Both the position numbers and the translations under genes were made by a program. A stretch of DNA of 64,000 nucleotides from Levilactobacillus lanxiensis (GTDB lineage Bacteria; Bacillota; Bacilli; Lactobacillales; Lactobacillaceae), in the NCBI RefSeq assembly GCF_016861655.1, contig NZ_BOLN01000002.1, forward strand, positions 310,001 to 374,000, in the 5' to 3' direction. Under the pieces are notes generated by a model that was not told the DNA's origin, made no database searches, and saw only the letters and a program-made list of their open reading frames with translations. Shown in pieces: positions 34,031 through 42,674 of this stretch; position 1 is the stretch's first letter, and every line of letters starts with the position of its first letter.

Positions 34031-35755
34031 ATGAAAATGCGACAACGCACCTGGACCCGCAAAGCAGCCGCGATGGTTTCCCTCGCAGCCGTCACTTTAC
34101 CCCTGATGACCACGGTTGCCCAAGCCAAAACGGTAACGGACAACCTGACCCCACAAGCCGCGCCTTACGGCTACTTTGTGGACACGTACCAAGCCAACGT
34201 CAGCAAGAACACGACCCAACAAAATAATCCAGTCGTGGGTGAAATGGCTGAATTCTCTACATATTGGGCAGACGGTAAGAAGCTGAATGAGGGCCTGCTG
34301 GCCCAAAACGTGGCCAAAGCAGCCGACATCACGCAGCACAGAAATGATGCCGAGGCCGAGCGTTCCTACCTCACCGACCGGCGGGACCTGCGCTACAACC
34401 TGATCTCAGGCTTAGGGCCTTACGCCACAGCCTTCGTCAAGAACGCCGACGCCCAAACCGATTTCAACTCGATGCCTAGCGAACCGCTTCCCGCTAACGC
34501 CCCTTACAGCAAGGTCAACTGGGCGTCTACGACTTCAACACTCGGGCCCCTGGTCCAACTCGTGAACACCACGGCCCGCTCACCATTCTCCGGAACTGGT
34601 GTCGTAAAGCACGTGGTGAAGTACGTCCGGCCATACCGCCAGAGTGATCAAGTCAAAGTCGTGCCCGCCCTGTCCAAGGTCATGGCCGCTGCCAAGGCCG
34701 ACGACTACGACTTCCCTAGTGGCCACACGACCGCTGCATTTGAAAGTGGCCTGACATTGGCCTACGCCGTGCCTGAACGCTTCCAAGAACTCCTGACGCG
34801 TTCTTCCGAAGTCGGCTACGACCGCGTTCTGGCTGGCCGGCACTCCCCACTCGCCGTCATGGGTGGTCGGATGGTCGGGACGGCCATGACCGCCGCCACC
34901 TTAAACGACAGCAACAACCGCGACCTCATGAAGCAAGCCTACCAGGTGGCGCACTCCGATGCCCTGCTTGGTAGCAAGGATACGACCGCCACGGATACCT
35001 TCAGCGATTACCAAACGAACCGCGACGCCTACCGTTTCCGGATGACTTACGGCTTCAATCAAACCGGTGACACGACCCAAGCGATGCGCGTGCCGAAGGG
35101 TGCCGAAGTTCTGCTGGCCACTCGCCTGCCTTACTTAAGCGATACCCAACGCCGTGACGTGCTCTACACGACGGGCATGCCTTCTGGCTACCCCGTGATG
35201 GACGACGCTGAGGGCTGGGGTCGGTTAGACCTCTTCTCCGCTGCCAATGGTTACGGTGCCCTGAACGACAACGTCACCGTCAATATGGATGCCAAGCAAG
35301 GCGGCTTCAACGCTAAGGACAACTGGCGTAACGACATTGACGGTCAGGGTCAATTGACTAAGCAAGGTTCCGGTCGCCTGATTCTGAGCGGTCACAACAG
35401 CTTCAACGGCACGACCTTAAAGGCTGGGACGTTGGAACTGGCAAACGCAACCGCAGCCGGTACTGGTAACGTTAAGCTGGCCGGTGGTGTGCTGCAACTC
35501 AGCACGGCCAAGGTCACCGTTAAGGGCAATTACCAACAAAAGGCCGGTCAACTGAAATTGGCCCGCAACGCCCACGTCACCATCAAGAAGACCGCCAAAT
35601 TGGGTGGCACTTTGAAGTTAACCAAGGGGAGTCTCAAGAGTGGCACCAAGCTCTTGACCTTCCACAAACGGACGGGTAAGTTCACCCACGTTTCTGGTCT
35701 GCCTAAGGGCTGGCACATCAGCTACACCAAGCACGCTGTTAAACTCGTTAAGTAA
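34031..35755 (+). CDS. secreted PAP2-type acid phosphatase with beta-repeat C-terminus
   Basis: A 574-residue exported protein. The signal peptide ends near VAQAKT. Residues about 40-300 form a class A acid phosphatase/PAP2 domain with the three signature blocks KYVRPYR, DFPSGHTTAAFESG and GYDRVLAGRHSPLAVMGG. The last 150 residues hold an autotransporter-associated beta-strand repeat (GSGRLILSGHNSFNGTTLKA, then GTLELANA), followed by a basic tail. This repeat is rare outside Gram-negative autotransporters. There is no LPXTG; the basic tail may bind the wall. Start at 34031 by AAAGGCGG. Confidence 0.85.
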   Translation: MKMRQRTWTRKAAAMVSLAAVTLPLMTTVAQAKTVTDNLTPQAAPYGYFVDTYQANVSKNTTQQNNPVVGEMAEFSTYWADGKKLNEGLLAQNVAKAADITQHRNDAEAERSYLTDRRDLRYNLISGLGPYATAFVKNADAQTDFNSMPSEPLPANAPYSKVNWASTTSTLGPLVQLVNTTARSPFSGTGVVKHVVKYVRPYRQSDQVKVVPALSKVMAAAKADDYDFPSGHTTAAFESGLTLAYAVPERFQELLTRSSEVGYDRVLAGRHSPLAVMGGRMVGTAMTAATLNDSNNRDLMKQAYQVAHSDALLGSKDTTATDTFSDYQTNRDAYRFRMTYGFNQTGDTTQAMRVPKGAEVLLATRLPYLSDTQRRDVLYTTGMPSGYPVMDDAEGWGRLDLFSAANGYGALNDNVTVNMDAKQGGFNAKDNWRNDIDGQGQLTKQGSGRLILSGHNSFNGTTLKAGTLELANATAAGTGNVKLAGGVLQLSTAKVTVKGNYQQKAGQLKLARNAHVTIKKTAKLGGTLKLTKGSLKSGTKLLTFHKRTGKFTHVSGLPKGWHISYTKHAVKLVK

Positions 35756-35772
35756 TTTTATTAAGGCATGAC

Positions 35773-35820
35773 AAAGGGACCGCAATGACTGGTATTGGCC
35801 AGTTGTTGCGGTCCCTTTTG
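35773..35820 (+). terminator. terminator of the acid phosphatase gene
   Basis: AAAGGGACCGCAA pairs with TTGCGGTCCCTTT, followed by TG. An inner ACTGG/CCAGT stem extends it. Confidence 0.8.
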
Positions 35821-35879
35821 CATGGCATACTTTTAACTTTTTAATAATCTTGTGACTGACAACTATCAGCTAAATCTAC

Positions 35880-37928
35880 CTACTTGATCACTTGCACCAG
35901 TTTGGCGTTAGCTGTGACATAACCATTGGCAACCTTATAACGCTTGGTCCCATTGCGACTGTAATCCCAGCCCTTAACGGCCAGCTTAGTTCCCTTCCGG
36001 TAGCGCTTAAGCAGATGCTTCAGGTTAACGTCACGATAACGATTGACCTGTGTCTTGGTCTTAATGGTCTTGGGCATCGTCACCCGACCACTTTGAACCA
36101 GCTTCCGATTAGCCGTAATGTAATGGCCATCCTTCAAGACATAACGTGTTGTTAAATTGTGGATGACCTTCCGAACGACTGCCAGTGTCTGACCTTGACG
36201 GTAATGTTTGGTCTGTCGACTAAGGTCCTTGTTCTTGTAAGCATTCACCCCATTGGGCGCAATGACAGTGATCTTAGAAAGCTTTTGTTGGTAATAGACC
36301 GACTGCACAAACGCTGACTTGGTCGTCACGTAACCCGTTTTGCCATACGTCTTAGACTCATGGTTAACGTCCTTGACCAGGTAACGCGGTGTGCCCTTCG
36401 TCGATTGTGCATAACCAGTGACTTCAAACATCGGCCGATAGATCCGTGGTTGCTTAGCGTACCAAGCTTGCCGTGTCTTGGTAGAAAAGTTTGGCGTCCG
36501 GTATAACCCAATTTTCTTTGTAGCGTAGATGACAGTCGGACGTTTACTCGTTGATTGATTAGTCGTCGCTGAACTGGATTCGCTAGTGACACTGCTTTCA
36601 CTAGAGCTATTTGCACTAGCACTATTCGATCCACTGGTATTCGTATCAGTTGCGTCTGTCATCCCCGCGATGGGAATCGTGTAGATTTGAGTGTAGGTAG
36701 CCTTGTTATTTGCATCAGTAACGGCAATCCGAACCTGAACCTTTTTCGCGCCTGCTGGAACATTGATAACTAGCGTATCATTATCAAGAAAATTATCAGG
36801 AAGCTTATCAGATGTGGTTGTGCCGCCACCAGGTACCGGTACCGTAAAGATCATGTCAGGGGAAGACTCAATAGCGCTTAACATACTTTCATACAAATCC
36901 TTTGGCGCCCTAATATAATATTTTGGTCCCTGAACTTGGTATTGATCCCCCTTAGCAATTTGATCCGTATCTAAAACGTTAATTTCACTAAGATCTAATT
37001 TTACATCAGAAAATTCAACAGTGCCTAAAGAATATTCAGCGATATTTTGCGGATATAGTTCCCCAAAAAGTGTTTCTGAGCTATCTGAGGTTTCTTCATT
37101 GTGTCCATCAAAGTAATCTGGAATTCCCTGATAATATCTAATAGCTAAAGCACACCCTGCCAGTGAATCGCTGGCATGACTATACTCAGTGAATGCTGAG
37201 TACGGCACCTTAATAGTTGAATCCTTCACAGCCACCGGATCAAGGGTTTTCCCTTTACCATCAAGCTTCAATTCATTTGCATTCAACGCTTGAATTTTTT
37301 CAGCATTGCCAGGATTGGTCGTCTTATTTTTAAAAACTGTCCAAGCAGTGAAATCATTCAGCGGATTACGATTAAGGATTAAGTATTTAATCGCCGATGT
37401 CGAATCAATCCCACTAACCGTCTTTAAAATATTGTCCAGTCCGTCTTCATTTATGCTGTCATTAGAGAACCCCAAGGCCTCTAGCTCGGGCCCAGTGGCA
37501 TTATCCGTTAACAAAGCTGTTGTTATCGTAGTGACATCAATTTTACTCAAATTATCCTGATCATTTAAAAGTAGCCCGTTAAAATATTTTTCTACTTTCA
37601 ACAATGATGCATATTTCGTCAATTTATCTGAAATGGTCACGGTTAACTTAGCATTCGCAACATCAGCCAGCGTGGAATCTTTCGTGAGTGGCTTACCATA
37701 ATTGGTTCCCGCTGTCAGAATCGCGTCCTTAACGATTTTGGCGTTCGTGTCACTGTCTGGCAACGCATTATCTATGGTCGTCCCACTATCAACTGGCGTG
37801 ACGGTTGCCATCGCATCCGTCGTCGCCGCCATGACCGTAGAATTAGCGGTCAAACTAATGCCGCCTACGCTAACCAATACCAGCCCCATCATTACTAACG
37901 CCCTTACAATTTTTCGCTGTATTTTCAT
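35880..37928 (-). CDS. secreted surface protein with DUF5776-like repeats
   Basis: A 682-residue secreted protein. A signal peptide ending near VMAAT is followed by a 400-residue N-terminal region with leucine-rich-repeat-like spacing (ATGPELEALGFSND; SAIKYLILNRNPLNDF). A Ser/Thr linker follows (residues about 425-465), then three basic Tyr-rich repeats of about 70 residues (LYRTPNFSTKTRQAWYAK; NAYKNKDLSRQTKHYRQGQ; NRYRDVNLKHLLKRYRKGT) of DUF5776 type, thought to bind the cell wall. No LPXTG. The N-terminal part is AT-rich compared with flanks. An adhesin-like role is inferred. Confidence 0.8.
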   Translation of the reverse strand: MKIQRKIVRALVMMGLVLVSVGGISLTANSTVMAATTDAMATVTPVDSGTTIDNALPDSDTNAKIVKDAILTAGTNYGKPLTKDSTLADVANAKLTVTISDKLTKYASLLKVEKYFNGLLLNDQDNLSKIDVTTITTALLTDNATGPELEALGFSNDSINEDGLDNILKTVSGIDSTSAIKYLILNRNPLNDFTAWTVFKNKTTNPGNAEKIQALNANELKLDGKGKTLDPVAVKDSTIKVPYSAFTEYSHASDSLAGCALAIRYYQGIPDYFDGHNEETSDSSETLFGELYPQNIAEYSLGTVEFSDVKLDLSEINVLDTDQIAKGDQYQVQGPKYYIRAPKDLYESMLSAIESSPDMIFTVPVPGGGTTTSDKLPDNFLDNDTLVINVPAGAKKVQVRIAVTDANNKATYTQIYTIPIAGMTDATDTNTSGSNSASANSSSESSVTSESSSATTNQSTSKRPTVIYATKKIGLYRTPNFSTKTRQAWYAKQPRIYRPMFEVTGYAQSTKGTPRYLVKDVNHESKTYGKTGYVTTKSAFVQSVYYQQKLSKITVIAPNGVNAYKNKDLSRQTKHYRQGQTLAVVRKVIHNLTTRYVLKDGHYITANRKLVQSGRVTMPKTIKTKTQVNRYRDVNLKHLLKRYRKGTKLAVKGWDYSRNGTKRYKVANGYVTANAKLVQVIK

Positions 37929-38116
37929 AATCTCCCTACCTCCACCCGAATCAGACTTTTCTTCCCCTGAAACTAGAACGTCACTAGCACCTCATTACGA
38001 ATCGGCTTAAAAAATGCAAAACAAAAACGGTTTTCGTATTTAACCTATCCGCCCAGGTACTGTTTGTAACTTGACCTAACTATACCATTTTATTCGAACC
38101 ATTTAGTACTTTTTTC

Positions 38117-38175
38117 ACAAAAAGGGCTCGTGATGAACATTCAGATTCTACAATCTGATTATTCATCACGAGCCT
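38117..38175 (-). terminator. terminator of the MarR/ABC exporter operon
   Basis: On the minus strand GGCTCGTGATGAA pairs with TTCATCACGAGCC, with an inner AATCAGATT/AATCTGA stem, followed by CTTTTTG. Confidence 0.85.
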
Positions 38176-38181
38176 ATGCAC

Positions 38182-39951
38182 TTATTCTTTAAATTGAATC
38201 CGAACGTAATCCCGGTAAATCGGTAGGCTAGCCATGAGTTCTTGGTGCGTCCCGTTACCGCTAATGTGGCCGTCCTCAACGAAGTATATGTTATCCGCGT
38301 CCACGATGGTGCTCAACCGGTGCGCAATGATCAGCGTTGTCCGGCCCTTCATCAGTTCCGTTAACGCCTGTTGGACCATGGCTTCGGACTCGGAGTCCAA
38401 GCTGGCCGTGGCTTCATCCAGCAATAAGATCTTCGGGTCCCGCAGAAAGGCACGGGCAATCGCCAGCCGTTGACGTTGACCGCCACTCACCTTGACGCCC
38501 CGCTCACCTACTTGAGTGTCCAGGCCGTCAGCCATGTTGTGGACAAAGCCATCCGCGGAAGCCAACTGCAGGACATGCCAGAGTTCCGCGTCGCTATAGC
38601 TCTGGTCCGCCCCGTAGGTTAAGTTGTGCCGGATGGTCCCCGCCATGATGGCCGAGTCCTGACTGACATACCCAATTTGAGACCGCCAATCGCTCAGGTT
38701 AAACGCCTCAACGTCCTCACCACCAATGGTGACCCGTCCCTGTTGCGGGTGGTAGTAGCGTTCAATCATCCCAAAGATGGTCGACTTCCCGCCACCGGAT
38801 GGCCCGGCGAAGGCCACGACCGTATTGGGTTTCGCTTCAAAATTCACGTCCCGCAAGACCGGTTGCCCGTCATCCTCGTAGGCAAAATCTACGTGTTCCA
38901 TGGCCAAGGTCTGGTCGGTCACGGACTGCGTCGGCCCACTGGTCAGACGTTCTTCTGGTTCTGCCAGTAAATCCCGAACCCGTTCGGTCGAGCCATTGGC
39001 CTTGGACAGATCCGTAAAGAACCGCGCCAACGTGCCGGCTGGGCCGATGATTTGGAAGAGGTACATCAGGAAGGAGAACATGGTCCCCATCGTCATGGTG
39101 CCGGCCGATACCCGAGCAGCCGCGTAGGCCAGGACCCCGACAAAGACCGCCAACATGGCCGCCGTCATAGCCGGTCCTGCGATGGAATCGTAAATGGCTT
39201 CCTTCAACCCAATGCGGTACAGATCATTGATCTGGGTCGCGCCATTTTGCGTTTCGTACCCCTCGGCGTTAGACGACTTCACCAATCGAATCTCACTCAG
39301 CGTTTCGTCCGTGGCACCGCTAAACGTGGCCATGGCGTCCTGTCGCTGGTGGCCGATCTTCCCGGACTGTCGCATGATGGGGAACATCACCAGCATGACG
39401 ACGGGAACGGCGACGAACATGATGGTCGTCATCCGCCAATCCATCAGGGCCATAATCACTAATGCCCCCACTAGTTGGAGTAAAGAAGTGACCATCTGGG
39501 GAAACGAATTAGCCAACAGATTCTTGATCTGCATGGTATCGTTGACCAGCCGGGAGGTCATTTCCCCGGTCTTCACGTTGTCAAAGTAGCTGACCCGTAA
39601 ACGCACTAATTTTTGCCATAAGGTCTCACGTAACCGGGCCACGACATTTTCACCGAAGAACCCCAGCAGTGCGCCGGAAATGGCACTCACGACCGCACTC
39701 ACAATAAATAACACGATGACCGTTATCAACATGGGCTTGTTCAGCGCATGACCCAGTCCGTTGATTAAAGATTGGGCCAGCTTGGGCACTGCTAACTGTG
39801 CGCCCGTGGCAAGTAAGCCTAGGAACAGGCCGACCCACAATTGCCAATACTTCGGCTTCGTTTGCCGAATCAAGTGTAAAAATCCTTTGATATCAAACTT
39901 GCCAGTCGGCCGTTTGCGGGCGGTCGCCGGTGCTGCCATTCTGTGTTCCAT
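38182..39951 (-). CDS. ABC half-transporter, multidrug exporter type
   Basis: A 589-residue half transporter (LmrA/BmrA/MsbA type). Six membrane helices occupy residues about 35-310 with the coupling-helix region NSFPQMVTSLLQLVGALVI. The ATPase has P-loop AFAGPSGGGKST, signature VKVSGGQRQRLAIARAFL, Walker B ILLLDEATASLD and switch His in IIAHRLSTI. It should form a homodimer that expels hydrophobic compounds. The start at 39951 is served by GGAGG ten bases upstream. It lies 41 bases downstream of the MarR gene and shares its promoter. Confidence 0.92.
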   Translation of the reverse strand: MEHRMAAPATARKRPTGKFDIKGFLHLIRQTKPKYWQLWVGLFLGLLATGAQLAVPKLAQSLINGLGHALNKPMLITVIVLFIVSAVVSAISGALLGFFGENVVARLRETLWQKLVRLRVSYFDNVKTGEMTSRLVNDTMQIKNLLANSFPQMVTSLLQLVGALVIMALMDWRMTTIMFVAVPVVMLVMFPIMRQSGKIGHQRQDAMATFSGATDETLSEIRLVKSSNAEGYETQNGATQINDLYRIGLKEAIYDSIAGPAMTAAMLAVFVGVLAYAAARVSAGTMTMGTMFSFLMYLFQIIGPAGTLARFFTDLSKANGSTERVRDLLAEPEERLTSGPTQSVTDQTLAMEHVDFAYEDDGQPVLRDVNFEAKPNTVVAFAGPSGGGKSTIFGMIERYYHPQQGRVTIGGEDVEAFNLSDWRSQIGYVSQDSAIMAGTIRHNLTYGADQSYSDAELWHVLQLASADGFVHNMADGLDTQVGERGVKVSGGQRQRLAIARAFLRDPKILLLDEATASLDSESEAMVQQALTELMKGRTTLIIAHRLSTIVDADNIYFVEDGHISGNGTHQELMASLPIYRDYVRIQFKE

Positions 39952-39992
39952 CTCTCTTATGCCTCCAGCACTCTCTTATTAGCGACGATTGC

Positions 39993-40523
39993 TTACCAGC
40001 GGGGCCGCTGTCCCATGGGTCCCATACCGCGGTGGGGCCAGTTGTGGTGATTGGGCATGAACTCATCCATTTTCAAATCGCCCACGTGGTGCGTCACCTT
40101 CGTTAATAGGTCACGCAATTGTGTTTGTTCTTCATCGGATAAACCGCCAAATAATTTTTCGGACCAATCGTCAACGCGTTCATCGTATTGGTCAAACATC
40201 TGCCGACCCTGATCGGTCAATTTAACAATGACGGCGCGCTTGTCGTTTTCACTCGGCACCCGTTCCACCAGTCCGGCATCCGCCAACTTACTGATGCCGG
40301 CACTAACGGAACTGGGCCGGATGTCTAACATCTCGGAGATATCCGCGTTGGTCAGCCCATTCTTGGCCTGATACAACAGGTGGAGTAGGCGCATTTGACC
40401 GCCCCGGCCACCAGGTCCCCCGTGACCGCCCATCCCCGGCTGATGCCCCACGGACATGATGAAGGCTCGGTTCTGTAGTAACTTGCCAAACGTTTGCATT
40501 AACTCACGACTTTTTTCACTCAT
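39993..40523 (-). CDS. MarR family regulator with Gly/His/Met-rich segments
   Basis: A 176-residue MarR repressor. The winged helix reads GLTNADISEMLDIRPSSVSA, then ISKLADAGLVERVPSENDKR. A Gly-rich insert GMGGHGGPGGRGG follows helix 1 and the C-terminus is rich in His, Pro, Met and Trp (NHHNWPHRGMGPMGQRPRW). These tails might bind a metal or an unusual ligand (inference). GGAGG precedes the ATG. It autoregulates with the ABC exporter through the operator at 40569-40594. Confidence 0.88.
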   Translation of the reverse strand: MSEKSRELMQTFGKLLQNRAFIMSVGHQPGMGGHGGPGGRGGQMRLLHLLYQAKNGLTNADISEMLDIRPSSVSAGISKLADAGLVERVPSENDKRAVIVKLTDQGRQMFDQYDERVDDWSEKLFGGLSDEEQTQLRDLLTKVTHHVGDLKMDEFMPNHHNWPHRGMGPMGQRPRW

Positions 40524-40554
40524 CGAAAATGCCTCCTCGTTCTTGATGAAAATT

Positions 40555-40594
40555 ATATTATCACGATAGTTAGTTTTTGTAAACTAAAACTAAC
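40555..40594 (-). promoter_or_regulatory. promoter and operator of the MarR/ABC exporter operon
   Basis: On the minus strand TTTACA (40578-40583) and TAATAT (40555-40560) are 17 bases apart. GTTAGTTTT (40569-40577) and AAAACTAAC (40586-40594) form an inverted repeat centred on the -35, the usual place for a MarR operator. Confidence 0.8.
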
Positions 40595-40628
40595 CACTTT
40601 TGAACTATTTATTTTTCCTGGGCAAGAT

Positions 40629-40657
40629 AAAAGGCCGTCCACGTAAGGGCGACCTTG
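40629..40657 (-). terminator. terminator after the first VOC gene
   Basis: On the minus strand AAGGTCGCC pairs with GGACGGCCTT (imperfect), followed by TTAT. A short but GC-rich stem. Confidence 0.6.
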
Positions 40658-40681
40658 AAATTTATAATTTGAATTTAGCGA

Positions 40682-41035
40682 CTAAGCCTTAGCCACGGCA
40701 AAGTATCGGCCGTCGGGATCCGGAAAGGCAAACGTGGGTAGCCCATTGTTATCAGCGATTGGCGTGGCGCCTGCCAATTTTTCATGTAGCGCGTCAAAGT
40801 CGTCGCTGAAAAACATGAGCGAAGGCACATCGTCGAGGACTTCCGGAGAATACTTCTTTATAAAATCACGTGAGAAGAAGGATAGCTCGGTTCCGGCGTT
40901 CATCTGAAGAACAATATTCTGTGAGCCATCGGGCAACGCGTTCGTCGCCACTACCGGCAGTTCAAAGTGCTCCTGCCAAAAATTAACGGTCTGAGTAACG
41001 TCGGTCACGTATAGCATGATACGGGTCTTATTCAT
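40682..41035 (-). CDS. VOC (glyoxalase/bleomycin resistance) family protein
   Basis: A 117-residue VOC-fold protein: TRIMLYVTDVTQTVNFWQEH at the start and FPDPDGRYFAVAK at the end, with beta-alpha-beta-beta-beta modules between. Members bind metals or small molecules; glyoxalase-like or antibiotic-binding roles are possible. AGGA precedes the ATG at 41035. The upstream ATG at 41104 is not supported by a ribosome binding site. Confidence 0.82.
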   Translation of the reverse strand: MNKTRIMLYVTDVTQTVNFWQEHFELPVVATNALPDGSQNIVLQMNAGTELSFFSRDFIKKYSPEVLDDVPSLMFFSDDFDALHEKLAGATPIADNNGLPTFAFPDPDGRYFAVAKA

Positions 41036-41142
41036 CAATTCACGTCCTTTGAATTTGATAAAACCTAGTCTACCCCAGCACCGAATCAAAAACAATTTAG
41101 ACAACTTGCCAAATAACCCTAGCTATTCCACCGCAAAACAGT

Positions 41143-41248
41143 TATGATAGGTCATGCAGGTTTGCGCCTGCCTAGTTGCTCTGTACATTCCAGATGTAAC
41201 CTATGGATCAACTAGTTGCCCTCATCTCGGATTGATGAGGGCTTTTTT
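41143..41248 (+). ncRNA. candidate structured small RNA
   Basis: This 200-base gap between two minus-strand VOC genes contains a plus-strand unit: TATGAT (41143-41148, possible -10), hairpin GCAGG/CCTGC, stem CTAGTTG (41172-41178) with CAACTAG enclosing TACAT/ATGTA, then a strong terminator GCCCTCAT/ATGAGGGC with TTTTTT (41218-41248). ATAGGT near 41147 can pair with ACCTAT at 41199-41204, but would overlap the -10, so one of these two is wrong. No reading frame fits. Not matched to a known family by eye. Confidence 0.5.
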
Positions 41249-41260
41249 GTGCGCTTTTTT

Positions 41261-41295
41261 TTAAAACGCCAGCGAGGTCATCCCTCACTGGCGTC
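41261..41295 (-). terminator. terminator of the PhnB-like gene
   Basis: On the minus strand ACGCCAGTGAGG pairs with CCTCGCTGGCGT, followed by TTTTA. It is separate from the plus-strand terminator just upstream. Confidence 0.8.
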
Positions 41296-41304
41296 ATTTA
41301 GTTG

Positions 41305-41757
41305 TTAAGCTTGCGTCACCCACGGTGCACTATTAAAAATCCAGAACACCCCATACCGATCAATCACGGTTCCCATTTTGTTGCCCCAGAACTGCGTCTT
41401 GTACGGCACCTTCACGGTTACTTGCCGCGAAGCCACGACCCGTTGATACAGCTTGAGCAAGGCCGCTTCGGCTGTTGGGTCCCGACTATTGATATCCAAC
41501 ATGACCGACACCTGATTGGATGACTGCGGCTGGTCGCCCGAGGCATCTGAGAAGCAGAAATTCAGGTCCATAATCTTGAAGCCCCCGTAAATCGTGATGT
41601 CGGCTAGGTTCGTGTCTGGCGGAAGGTTCAGGGCCTGGGCCTGTTGTTGATCTGGACTCAGTCGATAGACCTCGGTCGCGCCAAAAACGTCTTGGTAGTA
41701 GGCAACGGCCTCTTTCGCGTTGGCAAAGGAAAAATAAGGTGTGGTTCTGGCATCCAT
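41305..41757 (-). CDS. PhnB-like VOC family protein
   Basis: A 150-residue protein of the PhnB/3-demethylubiquinone-like VOC group: TPYFSFANAKEAVAYYQDVF and GATEVYRLS at the start, GGFKIMDLNFCFSD in the middle, QFWGNKMGTVIDRYGVFWIF at the end. Function is unknown in most bacteria. AAGGAG precedes the ATG at 41757, which is preferred to 41808. Confidence 0.85.
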   Translation of the reverse strand: MDARTTPYFSFANAKEAVAYYQDVFGATEVYRLSPDQQQAQALNLPPDTNLADITIYGGFKIMDLNFCFSDASGDQPQSSNQVSVMLDINSRDPTAEAALLKLYQRVVASRQVTVKVPYKTQFWGNKMGTVIDRYGVFWIFNSAPWVTQA

Positions 41758-41889
41758 CGTGAACATCTCCTTAATCATCTTAATTTCATTAAACGAGTTG
41801 CCCACCAAACTGTCAAGTGACGTTACTCATTGACATCTATCCCGATTTCGACCACACTAATTAGAGACTTAACAAAGGAGGCACTCCCG

Positions 41890-42606
41890 TTGGCTTGGCT
41901 CATCGTTTTATTCGCAGGCTTTTGTGGTGGCTTGGTCCAAGGCCTGACTGGCTTTGGTGCCGTCATCATCATGATGATTTTTCTACCCAACATTCTGCCC
42001 ATCGACCAAAGTGCCGGGGTGGCCGGCCTGATGATGCTCGGCAGCGTCATCACCCTGGTCTATCGCAACCGACACGAGATTCGACTGACCCGCATCATCA
42101 TTCCCTTCCTGGTTTACGCCAGCGTGGCGACCTGGTCGGTACATCTCGGCCACGTCCTCGACGTTCACCTCTTGCGGATGTTGCTGGGTGGCCTGTTAGT
42201 CGCCCTCTCCATCTACTTTACCTTCAGCAAGCGCCAAGGCGATAGCCAGTATCCCTGGTTCATCGCCGGCATGTTTATGATCATCTCGGGATTCTTCAAC
42301 GGCCTGTTTGGAATCGGTGGCCCGCTGATGGCGCTCTACTTTCTCTCCAAGGCCCATTCGATGTCCCAGTATCTGGCGGATCTCCAAACATTTTTCCTGA
42401 TTGACACCTTCTACATCACCAGTCTGCGGGTGGCCAGCGGCATCGTGACCCTCCACCTGGTACCTCTGATTCTGATTGGCATGGTCGGCGCCATCACCGG
42501 GACCATGATTGCCGCCCACCTGCTGAACCGCCTGAACGTGACAACCATGAAACGCCTGATTTACGTCTTCATTGGCCTCAGTGGACTATATTACTTATTT
42601 ATCTAA
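41890..42606 (+). CDS. TauE/SafE family sulfite/sulfonate exporter-like protein
   Basis: A 238-residue membrane protein with about eight helices arranged in two halves. Each half has the family's glycine-rich motif: GFCGGLVQGLTGFGAVIIMM in the first and SGFFNGLFGIGGPLMALYFL in the second. Related proteins export sulfite, sulfoacetate or similar organic anions. A TTG start at 41890 with GGAGG 8 bases upstream is preferred to the ATG at 41830, which has no ribosome binding site. Confidence 0.85.
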   Translation: MAWLIVLFAGFCGGLVQGLTGFGAVIIMMIFLPNILPIDQSAGVAGLMMLGSVITLVYRNRHEIRLTRIIIPFLVYASVATWSVHLGHVLDVHLLRMLLGGLLVALSIYFTFSKRQGDSQYPWFIAGMFMIISGFFNGLFGIGGPLMALYFLSKAHSMSQYLADLQTFFLIDTFYITSLRVASGIVTLHLVPLILIGMVGAITGTMIAAHLLNRLNVTTMKRLIYVFIGLSGLYYLFI

Positions 42607-42609
42607 AAC

Positions 42610-42643
42610 AAAAGGAAGCAGCCAGCGCGGTTGCTTCCTTTTT
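42610..42643 (+). terminator. terminator of the TauE/SafE gene
   Basis: AAGGAAGCA pairs with TTGCTTCCTT (one G-U-like mismatch), followed by TTT. Confidence 0.8.
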
Positions 42644-42649
42644 CAAACG

Positions 42650-42674
42650 AAAAAAGCCCGACCTAGTCGGATTC
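42650..42674 (-). terminator. terminator of the MFS gene
   Basis: On the minus strand CCGAC pairs with GTCGG, followed by GCTTTTTTC. The stem overlaps the stop codon of the MFS gene. Confidence 0.6.
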
